Shown here: positions 1 to 7,590 of the stretch, in pieces
Position numbering within the stretch: the stretch's first letter is position 1
Layout: the number at the start of each line of letters is the position of its first letter
Assembly (NCBI GenBank): GCA_044359885.1
Contig: JBIKLI010000186.1
Location: forward strand, 1 to 8,487
From: CAIOSQ01 sp044359885
GTDB lineage: Bacteria > Pseudomonadota > Alphaproteobacteria > CACIAM-22H2
DNA length: 8,487 nucleotides
Reading direction: 5' to 3'
Position numbers and translations under genes: made by a program
Notes under the pieces: generated by a model
Seen by the model: the letters and a program-made list of their open reading frames with translations, nothing else
Told to the model about the DNA's origin: nothing
Databases searched by the model: none

Positions 1-1485
1 GGCGTCGCGCAGCCGGTCGTCGGCGACGACCTCGACCGAATAGGTGGTATCGATATTCGCGGCCTGCAGCGCGCCGAAGGTCACCTGGAGACCGGCAAGG
101 TACGCGTTGATCTGCACGCGCGTGCCGCGGATCTCGAGCGCCTTCTGCGCGCCGTCGAGCCCCGGATCGACCGTGACGCCGTGGCCGATGGCGGAGGTGT
201 CGAGAACGATGCCCAGGGTCGCGTAGCTCGCCGCCGCCAGCGGCGTGCCGTCGCCGTCGAGCAACCGGACCAGCACCTGCAGGGTGCCATCGGTCTCGCC
301 GGCCGAATAGCCGTTGTCGTCGTCGACGTCGCCGATCGAAAAGCCACCCACGGCCGTCGCGCCGATGTCGACGATGGCGACCGCGCTCGCCGTGCGCGCG
401 ACCGTCGGCGCATCGTTCACGGCCGTGATGTCGACCGCCACCGCGATGCCGGCCGGATCGTTGGCGACGCTGCCGCCGCCGACATCGCCGCCGAAGCGCG
501 AACCTGCGTCGCTGAAGCTCAGCGTCAGGACGAGATCGCCAGCGACAGCGCCGTTGGTGTCGTGGTTCGCGTTCGACGCGCTGACATAGAAAAGGCCACC
601 ATTCGCGTCGGCAGCGGTGTCCGCGAAGTTCCGCTGGTTGAGCAGCGCCTGGATATCCGCGGCGCGACCGGTCAGGACGACCGCCCCTGTGTCGTCGCCC
701 CCGATCGTGACGGCCTGGCCGCCTGCGGGCGTGAAGCTGGTCTGCGCCCCTGCCCCCGCCATGTCGACCTTTCCGCCGGGAACGGAGATCGTCACCGTCA
801 CCGGCGTGTCGAAGGCGGCCGACTCCGGGTCGGCCACCACGAAGGGCCCGACGATGCGGGTGCGCGTGTCCTCGCTCACCGTGGCGGCAGCCGGTCCGGT
901 GAAGATGGCGTCCTGGTTGACGCTGGAGGCCCGCAGCGTCACGGTGGTCGCCGCGATGTTGGGATCGCCCGCCGGCACCGCGGCGGCGGTGCCCCAGTCA
1001 TGGATGGTCGCGGGCACCGCCCCGCCACCCTTGTTCAGTTCGCCGCCATTGGCGTCGATGCCGCTGGCGTCGAGGGCACCCGTCGCGCCGCGAAGCCGGT
1101 CGTCGACGATCGCCTGCAGCTTGTAGGTCGCATTGGCGTCGCCGGCGAAGGTCACCGTCAGACCGGCGAGGGCCGCATTCACCTGCCCGCGTGTGCCCTG
1201 GAACTGCAGGATGTCGTCGACGCCGCTGCGCGTCACCGCCCACAGCCCGCCGCTCTGGCTGGCGTAGCCGAATCTGACGCCGGCACCGGCGAAGCCGGTC
1301 GCATAATCGGTGATCGGCGCATCGCTGCTGCCGTTCAGCAAGCGCAGGGTCACCTGCACGAAATCGATCTCGCCCGGCACGACGCCGCCGGTCAGATCGG
1401 GATCGGACACGACGATGCCGGCCACGAGATTGTTCGCCGCGACGGCGCTGTCGACGACCACGACCGTCGTCGGCCCGGTGACGGC
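1..1485 (-). repeat. Second repeat family (R8-R10) with a roughly 357-residue supra-unit
   Basis: R8 (residues 1469-1663), R9 (1664-1829) and R10 (1830 to the edge) lack the CSPG aromatic-His motif. R8 and R10 are clearly related: LRLLNG versus VRLLDG, GTRGQVNAALAGLTVTF versus GTRVQINAYLAGLQVTF, and IVDDRLRGA versus VADDRLRDA. The equivalent asparagines are N1571 and N1928, 357 residues apart. R9 starts at a VSEDT motif and ends in ITAVNDAPTV. The array therefore seems to alternate R8-type and R9-type units and continues beyond the window. R1 (415-563), with GSLAQVNAAIATLRYTP, looks like a more distant relative. Confidence 0.75.
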
Positions 1486-4400
1486 GGGTGCCTGATTGGC
1501 GGGCGCCAGCGTGATCAGGAAGCTGTTGCCGGCCCCGGTGAAGCTCGCCTGCTGCACCCCGTCGCTGACGACGAAATTGAACTTGTCGTGATAGCTGCCC
1601 AGATCATCGACCGTGAGCGCCGCCACCTCGGCGCCGGAATGGCGATAGGAAATGCGCCCGTCGTCGACGTCCTTCTGCGTGAAGGTCGAACCGACACCGA
1701 TGATCTGGCCGTTCAGCTGGAGAACCCCATGGGCCGGCGCCACCGTCACCCGGAACTGGCGTTGGGTCGTCGTGTTGTCCGGGTCGATCGCCTGCAGGCT
1801 CGCGTTGGTGATCGTGGCGGCCGAACCTTCCAGGACGCCGGCCAGTATCTCGTTCGCGCCGGAGAGACCGCCGCCGCCGGCGATGGTCGCGCCGATCGTC
1901 GGTTCCGGGTCGCCGGGCCGGTCGGCCAGGGCAGGGGCGGTGTTGACCGGCAGGATGTCGATCGTCGCGGTGGCTGCGGCGCTCTGGTTGCTCTGCGCGG
2001 ATCCGGAGATGTCGGCCGGGTTCGTGGTGTCGGTCGCGAAAGCGTTCCCCGGGTCGGCCAGATCGTCGCGGACGACATAGGTGAAGGTCGCCCGGGGTCC
2101 GGCGCCATAGGTCAGCGGCTCGCTGCCGTCATGCACATAGCGCAGCCCGGACGTGGCGCCGTCGGCGCTGGCCGACAGCAATGTCGCGGGCAGCCAGTCG
2201 GTCGGAGCGGCAGCGAGCGGCACCCAGGCCGACCCGCTCCAGCGCTGCAACTGGCCACGCGGCGTGCCGCCGCCATCGACGGCCAGTCCGGTGATGCGGA
2301 ACCAGAGGAAGTCGGCGGCACCCTCGCCGGTCTTGCCGTCGAGGCTGCCATCCGCGTCGTTCATCCCGACCACGGCGCCGGTCAGACGCACCGCGTTGCC
2401 GTTCCCCTCGTTCACCTGGGCGCTGCCACCGGTGGCGCGGGGCCGGTCGTTCACCGGGGTGACGTCGACGCCGAAGCTGTTTTCATGGAAGCTCTGCGTG
2501 CCGTCGCTGACGCGGTAACCGAAGCTCGCCACATGATCTTCGCCGCCGTCGTGCACGAAACGGATCCGGCCCCCGTCGATGTCGGCCTGCGTGAACTGGG
2601 CGTAGGTCGCGACGTCCTGCCAGACGCCGCCGACTTGACGCTGCACCTTGCCATGAGGCGCCTGCGTGGTGAGGGTGTAGACCGTCTCCGCCGGCGCGAC
2701 GGTGACGACCACGTCGTCGCCGGCATCTGCCGTCCCGCGCGTGTCCGTGCGCTTGATCGTGTAGGACAGCATCGCCGAGGTGACCACGTAGCCGCCATCC
2801 GCAGCGCCGGCATTGCCCTCGGACCAGCCGCCCGCGGCCACGCTGTTGCTGCTGAGCATGCCGGCGGTGGCTTCGAAGACGTAGATCAGTTCGCCCGGAT
2901 TCTGCGTCCCATGACCCGGCGTCGGCGGTCCAGGCGGGCCCCCGGGCCCGATCCCGACATTGTTCGGAACCGGCGTGATGACGATATGGAAGCTCTGGCT
3001 GGCGATCTCGCCGGTCGGCGTCTCGCGCAAGCCACCCTGCCGGGGGCCGGTCGCGCCGCCGGGGTCGGTCCAGACGTCGTAGCCGAACGCCGAGTCGCGC
3101 ACCTTGAAGCTGAAGCTGTCGCCGACGGTGTTCGGGTCCGGGACATCCGTCGTCTGCATGTAGCGCAGACGACCGGCATCGACGTCGGCCTGGGTGAATC
3201 GCCCGCCCGTCCCGAGGCGGACCCAGATGCCCGCGACGTCCAGCTGCAGTTCGCCCTGGCTCGGCCGTGTCTCGAGCGTGTAGACCAACTGGGCTGCGGG
3301 CGTGGTCGAATTCAGGTTCGCCGGATCGCGGTCGGCATCGGCGATGCGCAGCATCGCGCCGGTGATCGTCGTCGTGGCACGCTCGGCGACGCCGAGCGCC
3401 GTCGCCGCGGTCGCATGGCTGTTCGCCAGCGTGGGGTCGTCGTTGTTGGGCGCCACCGAAAGCACGATCGTGGCGACGACCGGCCCCGCGGGGATCCCAG
3501 TCCCCCCGCCCGCGTCGGTGACGGAGATGCGATAGGACGGCGCGGTCACGCCCGAGGGCGCATTGGGCTCCGCTCCGTCGTGGAGGAATTTCAGTCGCGT
3601 CGCCAGGTTGGTCCGCTGGGCCTCGTCGAGGATCACCGTGCCGGACAGCGCTTCGCCTTCGTCGACCGCGTTGTCGCCGTCGGCATCGATGAAGAAGATG
3701 CCCTGGTTGCCCGTGACGATGTCGTCGATGACGATGGTGGAATTCGCCAGCGTGTCGGCCCCGTCGCCCAGTTCGATCGACGGAGCGACCGGTCTGACCT
3801 GGCCTTCGATCAGGGACGGCGCACCGCTGACGCTCGGCGCGACATTCACCGGAGCGATGGCGAGCGTGACGGTGCCGCCGGTCGCGCCGCCGCCGCCGTC
3901 GCTCACGGTGACGCCGAAACTGTCTGCCAGCGGCGTCGCGCTCGCGACATCCCCACCGGTATGCGTATAGCGCAGATCGCCGATGCTCGCGACCGGCAGC
4001 ACCGTGCCCACGGCGACCACGCCGCCGCCGAAGCTGAGCGTTCCGCGCGTCGGCAGCGACGTGATCTGCAGCATCGGCTGCTCGATCACCTGCTGTCCGG
4101 TAAGGATGTCGGGATCGAGCGCATTGTCGCTGACCGCGAGCTGCGCGCGCGTCAGCGCCACGCTGCCGCCTTCGGAAAGGTTGCGCACGACGCCGGTCGA
4201 CAGATCGGGCGCATCGTTCACCGCCGTCACGGCGAAGCCGCTCACGGTCAGGAGCGCCGGCGCGCCGGAATTGGTGACGTCGACTGCGGTGAGGACGATC
4301 TGCGGCGCGAAGCCAGCGGTCAGACTGTTCTGGTTGAGCGCCGGCGTGTAGCGCAGCGTGGCGATCGCGGCGTTGACCTGCGCCAGGCTGCCCGACAGCG

Positions 4401-5889
4401 TCAGGTCGGCGCTGCCGTCGCTGCCGGCGCCGATGACCGCGCCGCCCAGCGTACCGATCCTGGAGGTGCCTGCGGTCGTCTGGACACGGATCGTGACGAC
4501 TGCCGGATTGTCGGCATCGGCGACGCTGATGCCGCCGATCGCCAACTCGGTGTCTTCGGGCGTGATCCGGGGCAGGCCGGCGCCGGAATCGGTGACCGTG
4601 GTGACGGCGAGAGGAGCGCTCAGGCCGGTCAGCGCGGCTGCGGCGGACTGGATGGGCCCGGTGGCCACCTCGAGCGCGGTGTTGCCGCCCCGCGACGCCG
4701 GCGCGGTGGCGTCGGACGAGGCGGCCACGTCGGCGCCGGTGATTTCGGCCAGGGTCCGAAGGAGAGGGCTCTCCGCGCCATCGACGCCCAGGTCGCAACC
4801 GTAAAGCAGCAGATCGGCATCCGGCGCCAGATGTGCGCGCCACGCCTGCAAGAGTTCCGCGCGGGCCGCGATCTCACCGGCGTCGAAGACGCGACCGCCG
4901 ATGACCAGCGCGCGCCCGTCGCCATGGCTGACGAGGTGCACGGTACCGATCCCGGTCTCGGCGGCGAGGGCGTCGGTCATCTGGCGCCAAGGGTCCGCAT
5001 CCTGCCGCAGCAGGATCGTCCGGACGGCGGGAGCCATCCCGGCGGCGAGGGCCGGCGCATCGGGCAGCGCCGCGTCGATGAATGCAAGCGCTCGCGGCGC
5101 ATCCGGATCGCCGTCAGCCAAGGTCGTTTCCGGCACCGGCGCGCCCGCCGTGTCCCATGTCGACCTTGTCGCGCCCCCCGTCCCTTCCGGCGGCAGGCCG
5201 GGTCCACCCGTCGCGAGTTCCGATATCTCGCCGGCCGTCAGCCGCGCGACGACCGCCAGCGACCCGACGCCGTCGGCGGGCTGGGCGTGGAGATCGAGGA
5301 CACCGGACTCGAAGAGGCTGGCCGACAGCTGCGTCGCGATCGCCGGCATGTCCGCGAGGCCGACGGTCCGATCGCCCAGGCTGACGGCGCCCTCCGACAT
5401 GCGGCCGACGACGTGGATGGACGCAAGACCGCTGCGATCCGCCAGCGTGTCGCGCATGACGCCGAGGCCGTCCTGCGTCGGCCCGACCATCACCACCTCG
5501 ATGCCCGAAGCCGCCGCCGCAAGCAGGACATCGTAGTCCCCCGCGGCGGCATCGACGAATGCGATCGATCGCGCACCCACGACCTGACCCGCCGGCGGCA
5601 TCAGCGGCGCCGCGCTGTCGCCGGGCTTCTGGGCCTCCTGGGCGGACTCCATCGGATCGCCACTGCCTGCGCCGGTGGTGCCCGCCACCTGGTCGGCCGC
5701 CGCGCTCATGTCGGGCGGGAGGGCCGGCCCGACGAGGGTCTGCGCCACCTGGGCAGTCGCCATGGCGGCTGCATCGAATGCGATCCTCGGTTCGAGCACC
5801 AGGAAGCGTCCCGACGGGCGCGCCGGCGCCTCGCATCTGTCCGCCGAACCGCCCTGCATCTGCACCGGGGGCACCGCGGGCTCGATCAT
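1..5889 (-). CDS. Giant LEPR-XLL / DUF4347 / cadherin-like repeat protein, adhesin-like (C-terminus beyond left edge)
   Basis: The 1963 codons from ATG 5889 to the window edge read as coherent domains, with no internal stop or frameshift noticed. Residues 32-42 are LEPRIAFDAAA, a LEPR-XLL-type N-terminal motif. Two DUF4347-like domains follow (about 108-255 and 265-410), then one repeat of another type (415-563), six CSPG/cadherin-like repeats (564-1468) and three or more further repeats (1469 to the edge). Most repeats end in VNxAP or VNDxP linkers. No N-terminal signal peptide is visible, which fits the type I secretion typical of such proteins, but the C-terminal evidence is missing. The likely role is a secreted or surface-attached adhesin or matrix protein; this is inferred from architecture. 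Start choice: an in-frame ATG at 5952 has a slightly better purine stretch upstream (GAGA), but the 21 codons between it and 5889 lack the GC-rich third positions of the gene, so 5889 is preferred. Neither start has a good Shine-Dalgarno sequence. The family call is secure; the binding target is unknown. Confidence 0.9.
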   Translation of the reverse strand, partial: MIEPAVPPVQMQGGSADRCEAPARPSGRFLVLEPRIAFDAAAMATAQVAQTLVGPALPPDMSAAADQVAGTTGAGSGDPMESAQEAQKPGDSAAPLMPPAGQVVGARSIAFVDAAAGDYDVLLAAAASGIEVVMVGPTQDGLGVMRDTLADRSGLASIHVVGRMSEGAVSLGDRTVGLADMPAIATQLSASLFESGVLDLHAQPADGVGSLAVVARLTAGEISELATGGPGLPPEGTGGATRSTWDTAGAPVPETTLADGDPDAPRALAFIDAALPDAPALAAGMAPAVRTILLRQDADPWRQMTDALAAETGIGTVHLVSHGDGRALVIGGRVFDAGEIAARAELLQAWRAHLAPDADLLLYGCDLGVDGAESPLLRTLAEITGADVAASSDATAPASRGGNTALEVATGPIQSAAAALTGLSAPLAVTTVTDSGAGLPRITPEDTELAIGGISVADADNPAVVTIRVQTTAGTSRIGTLGGAVIGAGSDGSADLTLSGSLAQVNAAIATLRYTPALNQNSLTAGFAPQIVLTAVDVTNSGAPALLTVSGFAVTAVNDAPDLSTGVVRNLSEGGSVALTRAQLAVSDNALDPDILTGQQVIEQPMLQITSLPTRGTLSFGGGVVAVGTVLPVASIGDLRYTHTGGDVASATPLADSFGVTVSDGGGGATGGTVTLAIAPVNVAPSVSGAPSLIEGQVRPVAPSIELGDGADTLANSTIVIDDIVTGNQGIFFIDADGDNAVDEGEALSGTVILDEAQRTNLATRLKFLHDGAEPNAPSGVTAPSYRISVTDAGGGTGIPAGPVVATIVLSVAPNNDDPTLANSHATAATALGVAERATTTITGAMLRIADADRDPANLNSTTPAAQLVYTLETRPSQGELQLDVAGIWVRLGTGGRFTQADVDAGRLRYMQTTDVPDPNTVGDSFSFKVRDSAFGYDVWTDPGGATGPRQGGLRETPTGEIASQSFHIVITPVPNNVGIGPGGPPGPPTPGHGTQNPGELIYVFEATAGMLSSNSVAAGGWSEGNAGAADGGYVVTSAMLSYTIKRTDTRGTADAGDDVVVTVAPAETVYTLTTQAPHGKVQRQVGGVWQDVATYAQFTQADIDGGRIRFVHDGGEDHVASFGYRVSDGTQSFHENSFGVDVTPVNDRPRATGGSAQVNEGNGNAVRLTGAVVGMNDADGSLDGKTGEGAADFLWFRITGLAVDGGGTPRGQLQRWSGSAWVPLAAAPTDWLPATLLSASADGATSGLRYVHDGSEPLTYGAGPRATFTYVVRDDLADPGNAFATDTTNPADISGSAQSNQSAAATATIDILPVNTAPALADRPGDPEPTIGATIAGGGGLSGANEILAGVLEGSAATITNASLQAIDPDNTTTQRQFRVTVAPAHGVLQLNGQIIGVGSTFTQKDVDDGRISYRHSGAEVAALTVDDLGSYHDKFNFVVSDGVQQASFTGAGNSFLITLAPANQAPAVTGPTTVVVVDSAVAANNLVAGIVVSDPDLTGGVVPGEIDFVQVTLRLLNGSSDAPITDYATGFAGAGVRFGYASQSGGLWAVTRSGVDDILQFQGTRGQVNAALAGLTVTFAGDANATYKLQAIVDDRLRGATGALDASGIDANGGELNKGGGAVPATIHDWGTAAAVPAGDPNIAATTVTLRASSVNQDAIFTGPAAATVSEDTRTRIVGPFVVADPESAAFDTPVTVTISVPGGKVDMAGAGAQTSFTPAGGQAVTIGGDDTGAVVLTGRAADIQALLNQRNFADTAADANGGLFYVSASNANHDTNGAVAGDLVLTLSFSDAGSRFGGDVGGGSVANDPAGIAVAVDITAVNDAPTVARTASAVAIVDIGATAVGGFSIGDVDDDNGYSAGETDGTLQVLVRLLDGDGTPLAAASYATLGIVLDTSAIGHGVTVDPGLDGAQKALEIRGTRVQINAYLAGLQVTFGALQAANIDTTYSVEVVADDRLRDA
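1486..4200 (-). repeat. Six CSPG/cadherin-like protein repeats (R2-R7)
   Basis: These are residues about 564-1468. Approximate units: R2 564-685, R3 686-816, R4 817-975, R5 999-1150, R6 1151-1320, R7 1321-1468. The hallmark is an FTQxDxDxGR segment followed by an aromatic-x-H-x-G motif. FTQ segments start at F898 (R4), F1099 (R5) and F1403 (R7). The aromatic-His motif appears as RYTHTGGD (640), KFLHDGAEP (767), RFVHDGGE (1110), RYVHDGSEP (1250) and YRHSGAE (1415). R4 has RYMQTTDV instead. The copies are divergent in DNA, so this is an old array rather than a recent expansion. Such repeats form beta-sandwich rods, often stabilised by calcium. Confidence 0.8.
4660..5097 (-). other. DUF4347 domain, copy 2 (conserved His and Cys present)
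   Basis: This segment covers residues about 265-410. It has ALAFID near 268-272, VHLVSHGDG with H322, ADLLLYGCDLG with Y363-G-C365-D, then EITGADVAASSDAT and a GGNTALEVATG end, matching the usual DUF4347 sequence well. The pairing of a hydrophobic strand plus HG with a second hydrophobic strand plus GC resembles the signature of clan CD (caspase-like) cysteine peptidases. The resemblance is what I see; catalysis is not shown. C365 is one of very few cysteines in the visible protein. Confidence 0.8.
5125..5568 (-). other. DUF4347-like domain, copy 1 (degenerate)
   Basis: This segment covers residues about 108-255 of the giant protein. It opens with SIAFVDAAAGDYDVLLAA and continues to the stretch around ASIHVVGRMSEGAVSLGD, which follows the DUF4347 order: an FVD strand, a long helix, the hydrophobic strand before SHG, then the xxGxxxLG turn. 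Where the family has SHG this copy has VGR, and where it has YGCD the aligned region reads roughly LDLHAQ. The fold is probably kept while the conserved His and Cys are lost. The alignment was made by eye. Confidence 0.65.
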
Positions 5890-6063
5890 GGTCGTCGAAA
5901 TGGGGGAAAAAGCCTTTTGGCCTGGACGCCGCGCGCGGTCTCGTCGGTACATTCTACGCGATCTCTATGGTTCCCAGAATTGACGTCCGATCGTAATAAC
6001 CGATACCGGACCGCATTCGTCGGACGACGCTGCCAGCAGGTGCGCCGAGAATGGGTGTACGGG

Positions 6064-6084
6064 GCGTCGCCGGTCCGGCGACGC
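6064..6084. promoter_or_regulatory. Perfect 21-base inverted repeat (operator or leader hairpin)
   Basis: The arms GCGTCGCCGG and CCGGCGACGC are exact reverse complements around one central T. It lies about 30 bases downstream of the candidate minus-strand -10 box and 175 bases before ATG 5889. It could be a dimeric operator or an RNA hairpin in the leader. There is no T-run on either side, so a simple terminator is less likely. Confidence 0.45.
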
Positions 6085-6111
6085 AAGGCGAAGCGTTCAC
6101 AATCGCAAAAA

Positions 6112-6139
6112 CTTATAGCATCGCGTGCCATCCCGTCCA
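6112..6139 (-). promoter_or_regulatory. Candidate sigma-70-type promoter of the giant gene
   Basis: On the minus strand, TGGACG (6139-6134; 4 of 6 to TTGACA) is followed by a 16-base spacer and TATAAG (6117-6112; 5 of 6 to TATAAT). It points toward the giant gene and would give a leader of roughly 215 bases containing the 6064-6084 palindrome. Found by eye; alphaproteobacterial promoters are variable. Confidence 0.4.
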
Positions 6140-6246
6140 TCTGCCCTGCTCGAGGCAGAACTCCGCCTCCCACATCTGGACGGTCAGCCGACCGTTCGCT
6201 CAATAGCCGGAGCCCGGCAGTCGAGTTGCCCAAACGAGCTGATCGT

Positions 6247-6276
6247 TAAAATTATTTTAGAAAGGGATCGTCCCTT
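6247..6276. promoter_or_regulatory. Two adjacent palindromes in an AT-rich patch
   Basis: TAAAATTATTTTA (6247-6259) is a perfect 13-base palindrome, and two bases later AAGGGATCGTCCCTT (6262-6276) is a perfect 15-base inverted repeat with TCG at the centre. TAAAAT also matches a -10 box on the plus strand (5 of 6), with TTGCCC (6226-6231) as a weak -35 at a short 15-base spacing. That would put the second palindrome at the start of transcription toward the regulator gene. Alternatively, read on the minus strand, the second palindrome followed by T-rich sequence could be a weak terminator. Confidence 0.4.
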
Positions 6277-6570
6277 CGCTTCATGAAGATACCGCATGGA
6301 TTTCCACATCGGCCGCTCCGTATTGCGCGCTGAGACTTGACCTCGCGCCAGCCGGCATGGTCCCGCTTTATCGTTCGCCAGGGTTAGGGCACTCTGTCCT
6401 GCGTCTGAGGCCACCGTGAACGATTTGGGATCGATGCCGCTCTCTCGCTCGGATCAGCGCCCTGCGAGGGCGGCGATGGAAGCCCGACGGGATCAATCGT
6501 CCAGCCATGGGCCGGGCGCCGTCACGCATCGATCGCCGGCAGCAAGGGAGAAACGACCATTCCGCCCGCC

Positions 6571-7590
6571 ATGAGCGTCGAGCCAGGTCTGCGCGACGAT
6601 CGATCGACGGACCACCCCCAGACGCAAGCGGACATGAGCGCTCCGACCCGCATCGCGCCGGCGCCGGCCGCAACCTGGGTGGACTGCCTGTTTGGGGCTC
6701 CGTGTCCCGTGCCGATCACGTTGTCCGCGCGGGATCGACGGATCCGCCTCTTCCGGGACTCGCCCTATGCCTCGCTGCTGTTCAGCAAGAACCGCTTTGC
6801 GCGCCTGCTTTACAGGGATTGGCGATATACGGCGTGCTGGGCACAGATCCTCCTGCATTCGGCAGCGCTGAACGGCGGCCGCGTCGAACCGATCTCGCTC
6901 CGGCGGATCGCCACCAGCGCCTGTCTCTCGATACCGACCGTCGTCGCGGTCCTGGCGCATGCCGAAGCGACGGGCGCCATCGCCAAGCACCGCTTCGAGG
7001 ACGACCGGCGTCTGCTGATCCTGGTCCCGTCCGCCGCCATGCTTGCCTTCACCGAGTCTGTATGTGCGCAATGGAGTGCATCCGCGGCATCCATGGTCGG
7101 ACGGGGCAATCCCTGGGACCAGATGCAGCCAGCGGATCGCCTGTCGCTGCAACGGGTGCTGTGCATCGCCGCGGCGCAGACCTACCGCCAGCTCGGTAGG
7201 ACCGAGCACGGCTTCGACCGGAAGACATTCGCGTTCTCGATGCTGGATCTGCTGATCGAACCCGGACAGAGAATGGCCGCGTTCGTTCCGCACCAGGCGG
7301 AGCGCCTGCGCGTGACGCAGCAGACGATACGCAATATCGTCGCCCGCGCCGGACGGACGGGCTGGCTCGCCACCGGCGAGGCACTGACGCTCAGCGCGAT
7401 GGGCGAGGAACGGATATGTGCCGCCCTCAGCCTGATCGAGTTCCGCTGGAAATCCATTCTCGAGGCGCTCGACACGCCCGGTCGCTTGCAGGAACTCGAT
7501 GCGGCGATGACGGCAGATTTCCGAACGCCGAGACCAGATCCGCAAGTCCCCGCGAAACCCTCCCCTGCGACCTCGTCGGGCCCGGGTTGA
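6571..7590 (+). CDS. Putative DNA-binding regulator with two winged helix-turn-helix domains
   Basis: This is a 339-residue protein of ordinary globular composition. An N-terminal tail of about 50 residues is Pro/Ala-rich. Residues about 85-155 look like a winged HTH: ISLRRIATSACLSIPTVVAV from I108 gives the helix-turn-helix, then a basic DDRRLLIL wing. Residues about 215-295 look like a second one: AERLRVTQQTIRNIVARAG from A243, then GWLATGEALTLSA. The C-terminal 20 residues are Pro-rich. There is no transmembrane segment and no recognised effector domain, so it is probably a cytoplasmic transcription regulator; I do not know a named family for the full length. It is divergent from the giant gene, which it may control (inference from position). 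The start is uncertain: ATG 6571 and ATG 6634 both lack a close Shine-Dalgarno, and the purine run AAGGGAG (6544-6550) sits 20 bases before 6571. A plasmid replication initiator, which can also carry two winged domains, is a less likely alternative. Confidence 0.75.
   Translation: MSVEPGLRDDRSTDHPQTQADMSAPTRIAPAPAATWVDCLFGAPCPVPITLSARDRRIRLFRDSPYASLLFSKNRFARLLYRDWRYTACWAQILLHSAALNGGRVEPISLRRIATSACLSIPTVVAVLAHAEATGAIAKHRFEDDRRLLILVPSAAMLAFTESVCAQWSASAASMVGRGNPWDQMQPADRLSLQRVLCIAAAQTYRQLGRTEHGFDRKTFAFSMLDLLIEPGQRMAAFVPHQAERLRVTQQTIRNIVARAGRTGWLATGEALTLSAMGEERICAALSLIEFRWKSILEALDTPGRLQELDAAMTADFRTPRPDPQVPAKPSPATSSGPG

Larger units (their letters stand above)
5890..6570. other. Divergent intergenic region
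   Basis: This 681-base stretch separates the giant gene from the regulator gene. I see no convincing protein in it: reading frames that cross it (minus 5886-6233 and 6184-6414) lack a ribosome binding site, recognisable motifs and the codon bias of the flanking genes. It holds a plausible minus-strand promoter (6112-6139), a 21-base palindrome (6064-6084) and a pair of adjacent palindromes in an AT-rich patch (6247-6276). The stretch is less GC-rich than either flanking gene, as expected for a regulatory region. Confidence 0.7.

Noticed and set aside
735..746. Possible mobile element or CRISPR-like direct repeats within the giant gene
   Set aside because: Recurrent short GC-rich words in the gene come from related protein repeats and codon bias. 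No regular spacing, terminal inverted repeats or transposase motifs were found anywhere in the window.
2483..4843. A minus-strand frame of 786 codons within the giant gene region
   Set aside because: It is offset from the frame that encodes the DUF4347 and CSPG repeats and is extremely Arg-rich with no motifs; it is a shadow of the real gene.
181..6249. A plus-strand reading frame of 2022 codons almost fully opposite the giant gene
   Set aside because: Its translation is Arg/His/Asp/Gly-rich with no domain pattern, as expected of the frame antisense to a GC-rich gene with G/C-ending codons. The minus strand gives a clean series of recognisable domains over the same stretch.
6184..6414. A small minus-strand frame of 76 codons upstream of the giant gene
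   Set aside because: It uses a GTG start without a ribosome binding site, covers the two AT-rich palindromes and lacks the local codon bias. Its more natural composition reflects the lower GC of the intergenic DNA.
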